DNA of 64,000 nt from Pseudidiomarina planktonica. GTDB taxonomy: Bacteria; Pseudomonadota; Gammaproteobacteria; Enterobacterales; Alteromonadaceae. The position numbers and the translations under genes were made by a program. Shown one piece after another: positions 59,442 to 64,000 of this stretch. The stretch's first letter is position 1, and each line of letters begins with the position of its first letter. The stretch covers positions 246,175-310,174 of the forward strand of contig NZ_FXWH01000002.1 in assembly GCF_900177775.1 (NCBI RefSeq), in the 5' to 3' direction. The notes below the pieces were generated by a model. That model was not told the origin of the DNA and did no database searches. It saw only the letters and a list, made by a program, of their open reading frames with translations.

Positions 59442-60407
59442 ATGAGCGATTGGCGACCTACCGCAACCCTAAGTATGCTTGAGCAACGTGCCCAGTTGCT
59501 GCGGCAAATCCGTGAATTCTTTTTCGAACGCAAGGTACTTGAAGTGGAAACGCCGGCATTAAGTGCTTTTGGCGTGAGCGATGTGCACCTACAAAACCTG
59601 GCTGTACGTTCAGCGAACACAAATTTACCGCCGTTGTTTTTACACACATCTCCCGAATATTCCATGAAGCGTTTACTTGCGGCTGGCTGTGGTTCTATTT
59701 ACCAGTTAACGAAAGTATTTCGTGATGACGAACAAGGCCGTTTTCACAATCCGGAGTTTACGTTACTCGAGTGGTATCGGGTTGGCTTTGACGATGTGCA
59801 GTTAATGGATGAAATTAACAGTTTGATGCAGCAAGTGTTGGACTGCCCGCCGGCACGTCGAATTAGCTACCAGCAACTGTTTATAGATGAACTTGAAATT
59901 GATCCGCTGAGCGTGGATGCCTTTGCAGATTTACAGGATGTATTATTGGTACATCCAGAAATTGCTGACCTGGTAAAGCATGAAACTGATTTAGACACCT
60001 TACTGCAATTGGCAATGGTTACTGTTATTGAGCCCTATTTTAGCCAACAGCAGCCCGTATTTGTGTATGACTTTCCGGCTTCCCAGGCGGCACTAGCTAA
60101 GCTTGATAATAACAATCCGAAAGTAGCCAAACGCTTTGAGCTGTATTTTAAAGGGGTGGAATTAGCCAACGGATTTGCTGAGTTAACCGACGCAGCTGTT
60201 CAACGGGAACGCTTTGAGCAAGATAATCGCCAGCGCAGGGCGTTAGGATTAACCGAAATGGCCACGGATGAACGTTTCCTCGCCGCTTTAAAGGCTGGGT
60301 TGCCGGAGTGCGCCGGTGTTGCTCTCGGTATCGATCGGTTACTGATGTTGCAGGCTGGCGCCACGCACATCGATGAGGTTCTTGCGTTTCCACTTCATCG
60401 CGCCTGA
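59442..60407 (+). CDS. epmA: EF-P lysine ligase EpmA
   Basis: Class II LysRS-like enzyme (PoxA/GenX) lacking the tRNA anticodon-binding domain; it attaches beta-lysine to K34 of EF-P. 321 residues. Class II motifs are visible: motif 2 as VFRDDEQGRFHNPEFTLLEW and motif 3 as GVALGIDRLLML. EVETPALSAFGVSD is the N-terminal signature. It directly abuts the upstream unknown gene and completes the epmB-efp-X-epmA set. Confidence 0.96.
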   Translation: MSDWRPTATLSMLEQRAQLLRQIREFFFERKVLEVETPALSAFGVSDVHLQNLAVRSANTNLPPLFLHTSPEYSMKRLLAAGCGSIYQLTKVFRDDEQGRFHNPEFTLLEWYRVGFDDVQLMDEINSLMQQVLDCPPARRISYQQLFIDELEIDPLSVDAFADLQDVLLVHPEIADLVKHETDLDTLLQLAMVTVIEPYFSQQQPVFVYDFPASQAALAKLDNNNPKVAKRFELYFKGVELANGFAELTDAAVQRERFEQDNRQRRALGLTEMATDERFLAALKAGLPECAGVALGIDRLLMLQAGATHIDEVLAFPLHRA

Positions 60408-60450
60408 TGAAAAGAGATTTTCTGAGCCCCCCTTGCTGTTAAAAAAGATA

Positions 60451-60465
60451 TGTTATAATATAACA
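60451..60465 (+). promoter_or_regulatory. Zur-like palindrome overlapping the merC-like promoter
   Basis: TGTTATAATATAACA is a perfect 15-base palindrome and matches the core of the gammaproteobacterial Zur box (recalled as GAAATGTTATANTATAACATTTC); the left flank GATA fits in part, the right flank poorly. It contains an extended -10 (TGTTATAAT) and is 31 bases before the next gene, so Zur-Zn binding would block transcription. Assignment is by motif resemblance. Confidence 0.6.
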
Positions 60466-60496
60466 AGACTTCAGCAGCTAGCGGATTTCAAATAGT

Positions 60497-60865
60497 ATGA
60501 GCAGCGTTAAATCATTAGACAAAACAGGTATGTGGGTGACCGCCGTTTGTGCGATCCATTGCTTGTTGCTGCCTGTGATACTGCCAATGCTGTCGCTCAT
60601 CGGATTGTCTTTTATTGGCGCCGAAACTTTAGAAAAAACTATTTTAGGTACCAGCATACTAGTTGGCGCTATCGCGCTGAGTTTAGGCACTCGCCAACAT
60701 GCGCGTTGGTATCCCATTGCTTTATTGCTGGTGGGTGGTCTTATCTACTCACAAAAAGACACCATGGGCGAACTGGGTGAACCTATTATTATTTTAGCCG
60801 GTGCGTCGCTCATTATTATTGCGCATTGGGTTAATTTGCGGTTGCTACGCGCCCGAGTTAGTTAA
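60497..60865 (+). CDS. MerC-like inner-membrane protein
   Basis: 122 residues with four hydrophobic segments (about 12-32, 38-58, 68-85, 92-112). The first carries CAIHCLLLP, the cysteine motif of the MerC family, so it belongs with MerC-domain metal transporters. No mer operon genes are nearby, which argues against mercury resistance. The Zur-like site upstream suggests a role in zinc supply or low-zinc stress; this is an inference. The start has no clear ribosome-binding site. It overlaps trmA tail to tail by eight bases. Confidence 0.82.
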   Translation: MSSVKSLDKTGMWVTAVCAIHCLLLPVILPMLSLIGLSFIGAETLEKTILGTSILVGAIALSLGTRQHARWYPIALLLVGGLIYSQKDTMGELGEPIIILAGASLIIIAHWVNLRLLRARVS

Positions 60866-61967
60866 ACCTCTCCAGCACTACCCCTGCTTCCATATGTTCC
60901 GTATACGGGAACTGATCAAATAACGCGGCTTTCGTCACGCGATGTGTGTCTGCCAGTGCGGCAATGTTTTCAACCAAGGTATTTGGGTTACAGGAAATAT
61001 AAATAATTTTCTGATAGCGCTGTACTAATGCCAGAGTACCTTCATCCAGTCCGGCTCGCGGCGGATCCACCAGCACGGTTTCACAGTTAAACTCACTAAC
61101 CTGCGCTTCATTGGCGCGTCTTGAGTCTTTCTGGCCTTCCATTACGGCGCTGAAGTCTTCAGCTGACATACGCAACATAGTTACGTTATCTATTTTGTTC
61201 AGCTCAATATTCTTTTGTGCAGAAGCAACTGATACTTTGCTTATTTCTGTTGCCAGAACTTTTCGGAAGTTCTGTGCCATAGGTAAACTGAAGTTACCGT
61301 TACCGCAATACAGCTCCAGTAAATCATGGTTACTTGATTCCGTGGCAGCTAGTGCCCACTCCACCATAGCCTTGTTAATTGCAGCGTTAGGCTGGGTGAA
61401 ACTGTTCTCAACTTGTTCGAAATAGTAGTCCCGCTCATGAATGGTTAGGGTTTCGGTAACGAACTCGTCGCCAACCGATACTTTCTGCTTTTTAGCGCGC
61501 CCAATTATATTCACAATACTGGCGCCGGTAGCGTGTTTTAGTTGATCAGCTAAGGTGGTGGCTTGTTCCTGCCAGTTATCTTCTAGTTGCCGGTGGTACA
61601 ACATACTAATCACCGCCTGGTTTGAGGTGGTGGTTAGAAAGTCGACCTGAAACAACTTACGGCGTAATACCGGGTTGTCCTTTATTACCGCAAGAAGACT
61701 AGGCATCAGTTTATTCATTAACTCGCTGCCGGGAATAAACTCATCAATGCGAATACGCTCCTTGGTATCGGGATCAAACATGATGTAATACAAGTCGTCT
61801 TGCTCATGCCACACTCGGAACTCGGCACGCATTCGGTAGTGCGTAGCGGGTGACGGGAACACCGCCAAAGGTTGCTGATAGTAAGGTGCCAATAGCTCGC
61901 TCAGGCGCACTTCTTTCTGCGCTAACTGCTCTGGATACTGCTCGGGATGAATCCGTTTATGTGTCAT
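60858..61967 (-). CDS. trmA: tRNA (uracil-5)-methyltransferase
   Basis: SAM-dependent enzyme that forms m5U54 in the T loop of all tRNAs. 369 residues. It has LELYCGNGNFSLPMAQ (SAM motif), VDPPRAGLDE and the catalytic Cys in YISCNPNTL; the C-terminal DQFPYTEHMEAGV is conserved. It lacks the TRAM domain, which separates it from RlmC/RlmD-like relatives. ATG at 61967 (GAGG upstream). It is divergent from the subtilase gene (229 bases). Confidence 0.95.
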   Translation of the reverse strand: MTHKRIHPEQYPEQLAQKEVRLSELLAPYYQQPLAVFPSPATHYRMRAEFRVWHEQDDLYYIMFDPDTKERIRIDEFIPGSELMNKLMPSLLAVIKDNPVLRRKLFQVDFLTTTSNQAVISMLYHRQLEDNWQEQATTLADQLKHATGASIVNIIGRAKKQKVSVGDEFVTETLTIHERDYYFEQVENSFTQPNAAINKAMVEWALAATESSNHDLLELYCGNGNFSLPMAQNFRKVLATEISKVSVASAQKNIELNKIDNVTMLRMSAEDFSAVMEGQKDSRRANEAQVSEFNCETVLVDPPRAGLDEGTLALVQRYQKIIYISCNPNTLVENIAALADTHRVTKAALFDQFPYTEHMEAGVVLERFN

Positions 61968-62094
61968 GGCAACCTCTTGCTGATTTCAAGGTGGCAAATT
62001 GTAGAGCTTGATAACTGAATGTCTAGCGCTTCACCATTACTTTTAAAAACTAAACAAATATCCAACATAAATCTAATGTCACAATTATGTTGCT

Positions 62095-62112
62095 AACTTG
62101 TAACAGTATGTA
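62095..62112 (+). repeat. Short direct repeat upstream of the subtilase gene
   Basis: TGTAACA occurs twice with three bases between them, about 90 bases upstream of the subtilase start, within an AT-rich region. It could be a regulator half-site pair; no consensus is recognised. Confidence 0.25.
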
Positions 62113-62196
62113 ACAATCGGTGAACCATTGGTTAGCGAGAGCTGATGTAGCCAAGGGCTTAGATAACAAATAAATATAAAACAATAAGGAATATCT

Positions 62197-63786
62197 ATGT
62201 CTACTCGAGTTAAGAGTTTCGCCGTTGGTGCCCTAGCGCTAACCATTGCCGCTGCTGCTCAGGCTCAGCCAGAAAAAGAGCGAGTCATTATTGGGTTTAA
62301 AGCTGGCTCAGCTGCCCAGGTTGAGCGTGCAGTGAATGCTGCTGGCGGTAAAAAGGAAGTTGATTTGCAACGCTTTGGTGCGGTTGCAGTATCGGTACCA
62401 ACGCAAGCGCTAAAGGGTCTGCAAAATAACCCGAACGTACTTTATGTAGAAGAAGATACGCGTCGTCAATTGCTGAGTACTGAATTTGAGCCGGGTAAAC
62501 CATACGGCATCGAAATGGTTCAAGCAGACTTGGTTAGCGACGGTGTTGCTGGTAACCGCAAAGTTTGTATTATCGATTCTGGTTATGATTTGGGACATCC
62601 TGATCTGCAAAGTTCTGGTGTCGATGGCGTGTTCGACAGCGGCACGGGTAATTGGTATACCGACGAAAACGGTCATGGTACTCACGTAGCGGGAACTATT
62701 GCGGCCCTTGCAAATGGTGAGGGTGTTGTTGGTGTGATGCCGAATAACAACATTAACCTGCACATTGTTAAGGTGTTTGGCGCTGACGGCTGGAGCTATT
62801 CATCATCACTGGTTGCTGCCGCTGAAGAATGTGCAAACTACGGTGCCAACGTGATTAACATGAGCTTAGGTGGAAGTCGTGCCAACCGCACCGAAGATCG
62901 TGCTTTTACTCAGTTGAACAATGAAGGCATTTTGAGTATTGCCGCTGCGGGTAACGACGGCAATACGCGTGATTCATACCCAGCTTCCTATGACGCAGTT
63001 GTTTCTGTTGCAGCTATAGATGCCAACGAAGTTGTTGCTAGTTTTTCCCAGCAAACGGCGCAGGTTGAACTAGCCGGTCCGGGTGTTTCCGTTTTATCTT
63101 CGGTACCACGCGGAACTGGAGAGCGAACTGAGCTAACAGTAAGCGGTATCGCTTATAATGCACTGGCGATGGATGGCACGCCAAAAGCATCTGCAACTGG
63201 CAATGTTGTGGACTGTGGTTTAGGTGAGCAAACTTGTACGGGTGCAACAGGTGCGGTTTGTTTAATTGAGCGTGGCAACATTAGCTTTGCTGAGAAAGTT
63301 CAGGCTTGTGAAGCTGGCGGTGGTGTTGGTGCTGTTATCTATAATAATGAAGCCGGTCCATTGTTGGGTACCATGGGCGAAGTTGTTACCAGCATTCCTT
63401 CAGTAGGTGTATCTGATACCGATGGTGCAACCTTGCTAAGTGAAGTTGGTAACAGCGCAACTGTAGCTGTGGAAGCAAGTGATTGGGCGTTCTTCGACGG
63501 AACCTCAATGGCTACCCCTCATGTTGTAGGTGTTGCTGCACTCGTTTGGAGCCACTTCCCTGAATGTAGCAACAATGACATTCGTAGTGCATTGAACGCA
63601 TCAGCAAAAGACTTAGGTGCAACTGGTCGTGATAATGCTTATGGTCATGGTTTGGTGCAAACTCAGGGCGCTGTTGATTATCTAACTGCTAACGGTTGTA
63701 GCGGTTCAGTAGATGACGGTGGCGGTTCTGACGGCGGTGATACCGGCGGTCCAGGTAAAGGTAATGGTAAGGGCGGTAAGAAGTAA
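62197..63786 (+). CDS. Secreted S8 (subtilisin-like) serine protease with PA domain
   Basis: 529 residues. It has a signal peptide (about 1-23), an I9-type propeptide domain (about 28-88, with RVIIGFKAGSA and VLYVEEDT) and the S8 catalytic domain. The triad is D127 (IIDSGYDLGHPD), H160 (ENGHGTHVAGT) and S437 (DGTSMATPH), with oxyanion N253. A protease-associated (PA) domain is inserted at about 310-425. The C-terminus is a disordered Gly/Asp then Gly/Lys tail. Predicted to be secreted and matured by autoprocessing. AAGGA precedes the ATG, and a terminator follows. Confidence 0.94.
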   Translation: MSTRVKSFAVGALALTIAAAAQAQPEKERVIIGFKAGSAAQVERAVNAAGGKKEVDLQRFGAVAVSVPTQALKGLQNNPNVLYVEEDTRRQLLSTEFEPGKPYGIEMVQADLVSDGVAGNRKVCIIDSGYDLGHPDLQSSGVDGVFDSGTGNWYTDENGHGTHVAGTIAALANGEGVVGVMPNNNINLHIVKVFGADGWSYSSSLVAAAEECANYGANVINMSLGGSRANRTEDRAFTQLNNEGILSIAAAGNDGNTRDSYPASYDAVVSVAAIDANEVVASFSQQTAQVELAGPGVSVLSSVPRGTGERTELTVSGIAYNALAMDGTPKASATGNVVDCGLGEQTCTGATGAVCLIERGNISFAEKVQACEAGGGVGAVIYNNEAGPLLGTMGEVVTSIPSVGVSDTDGATLLSEVGNSATVAVEASDWAFFDGTSMATPHVVGVAALVWSHFPECSNNDIRSALNASAKDLGATGRDNAYGHGLVQTQGAVDYLTANGCSGSVDDGGGSDGGDTGGPGKGNGKGGKK

Positions 63787-63820
63787 GCTTTTATCTTTAC
63801 TAGCTAAGAACTCTTAAACA

Positions 63821-63843
63821 AAACCCGCTTCGGCGGGTTTTTT
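63821..63843 (+). terminator. Rho-independent terminator after the subtilase gene
   Basis: AAACCCGC / GCGGGTTT stem with TTCG tetraloop, followed by three more T. Confidence 0.92.
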
Positions 63844-63937
63844 GTTGGCTTTCTTAACATCTGAGTACGGAAAATAACCGTGTGGATGAAAAACTAACCA
63901 AGCAGTAAAAAAACACCTCAAAACATGAAAAAGGCGC

Positions 63938-63965
63938 TTGACGGGGCGAGTTAAATCTCTAAAAT
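63938..63965 (+). promoter_or_regulatory. Stable-RNA promoter, probably rRNA operon P1
   Basis: TTGACG (63938-63943), 16 bases, TAAAAT (63960-63965), then the GC-rich discriminator GCGCCCC. Upstream is A-rich, like an UP element. A GC-rich discriminator with a strong -35 is typical of stringently controlled rRNA and tRNA promoters in gammaproteobacteria. The transcript leaves the window. Confidence 0.65.
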
Positions 63966-64000
63966 GCGCCCCACGCTTAAGGCAAGGCACGAAGCCGCCA

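Overview
The window looks like core chromosome of a free-living gammaproteobacterium, most likely an Idiomarinaceae member (Idiomarina, Pseudidiomarina or Aliidiomarina). This is inferred from product sequences and from gene neighbourhoods shared with E. coli and other Alteromonadales: rsd-nudC-hemE, psd-rsgA-orn-tRNA-Gly, dusB-fis next to prmA, aroQ-accB-accC, cutA-dsbD beside groESL, epmB-efp, slyX near fkpA, and purH/purD. Base composition is moderate and even, and I see no phage, insertion sequence, CRISPR array, integron or clear island. About 60 protein genes and two tRNA genes fill nearly all of the sequence, and no gene is visibly frameshifted.

Layout. 1-13 kb: ABC-F factor YbiT, a probable outer-membrane protein, a GAF/EAL phosphodiesterase, glutathione reductase, a YgjP-type metalloprotein, an S9 peptidase lipoprotein and oligopeptidase A (prlC) behind a good heat-shock-type promoter. 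13-19.4 kb: rpe, trpS, a chemoreceptor, pabA, an HDOD protein and a PilZ protein. 19.7-24 kb: argD/astC, astA and astD of arginine succinyltransferase catabolism, with astB and astE absent here. 24-31 kb: rlmJ, prkB, slyX, a WD40 lipoprotein, an FKBP lipoprotein, rsd, nudC and hemE. 31-38.8 kb: an RND efflux pair, a GDPD phosphodiesterase, psd, rsgA, orn and two identical tRNA-Gly(GCC) genes. 38.9-43.2 kb: an FAD/NAD(P) oxidoreductase, an exported VOC protein, maoP and an EAL-CBS-GGDEF protein. 43-52 kb, nearly all on the minus strand: purD, an exported methyltransferase, purH, fis, dusB, prmA, accC, accB and aroQ. 52-64 kb: dsbD, cutA, groESL, a DUF3016 protein, the EF-P lysylation set (epmB, efp, an unknown gene, epmA), a MerC-like membrane protein behind a Zur-like palindrome, trmA and a secreted subtilase. 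The right edge carries what looks like a stable-RNA (probably rRNA operon) promoter.

How the genes work together. Translation and its quality control dominate: EF-P with both lysylation enzymes, trpS, ybiT, rlmJ, trmA, dusB, prmA, rsgA, orn and groESL. Other modules are purine synthesis, fatty-acid initiation (accBC), envelope biogenesis (psd, dsbD, FKBP), amino-acid turnover and c-di-GMP signalling (two EAL proteins and a PilZ protein). A recurring architectural feature is tight convergent gene pairs, several with a hairpin that includes one or both stop codons. I found no clear new multi-gene system. The best leads are the Zur-like site before the MerC-like gene, the unknown gene coupled to epmA, the exported methyltransferase between purH and purD, the WD40 lipoprotein beside slyX/fkpA, and the stop-codon hairpins.
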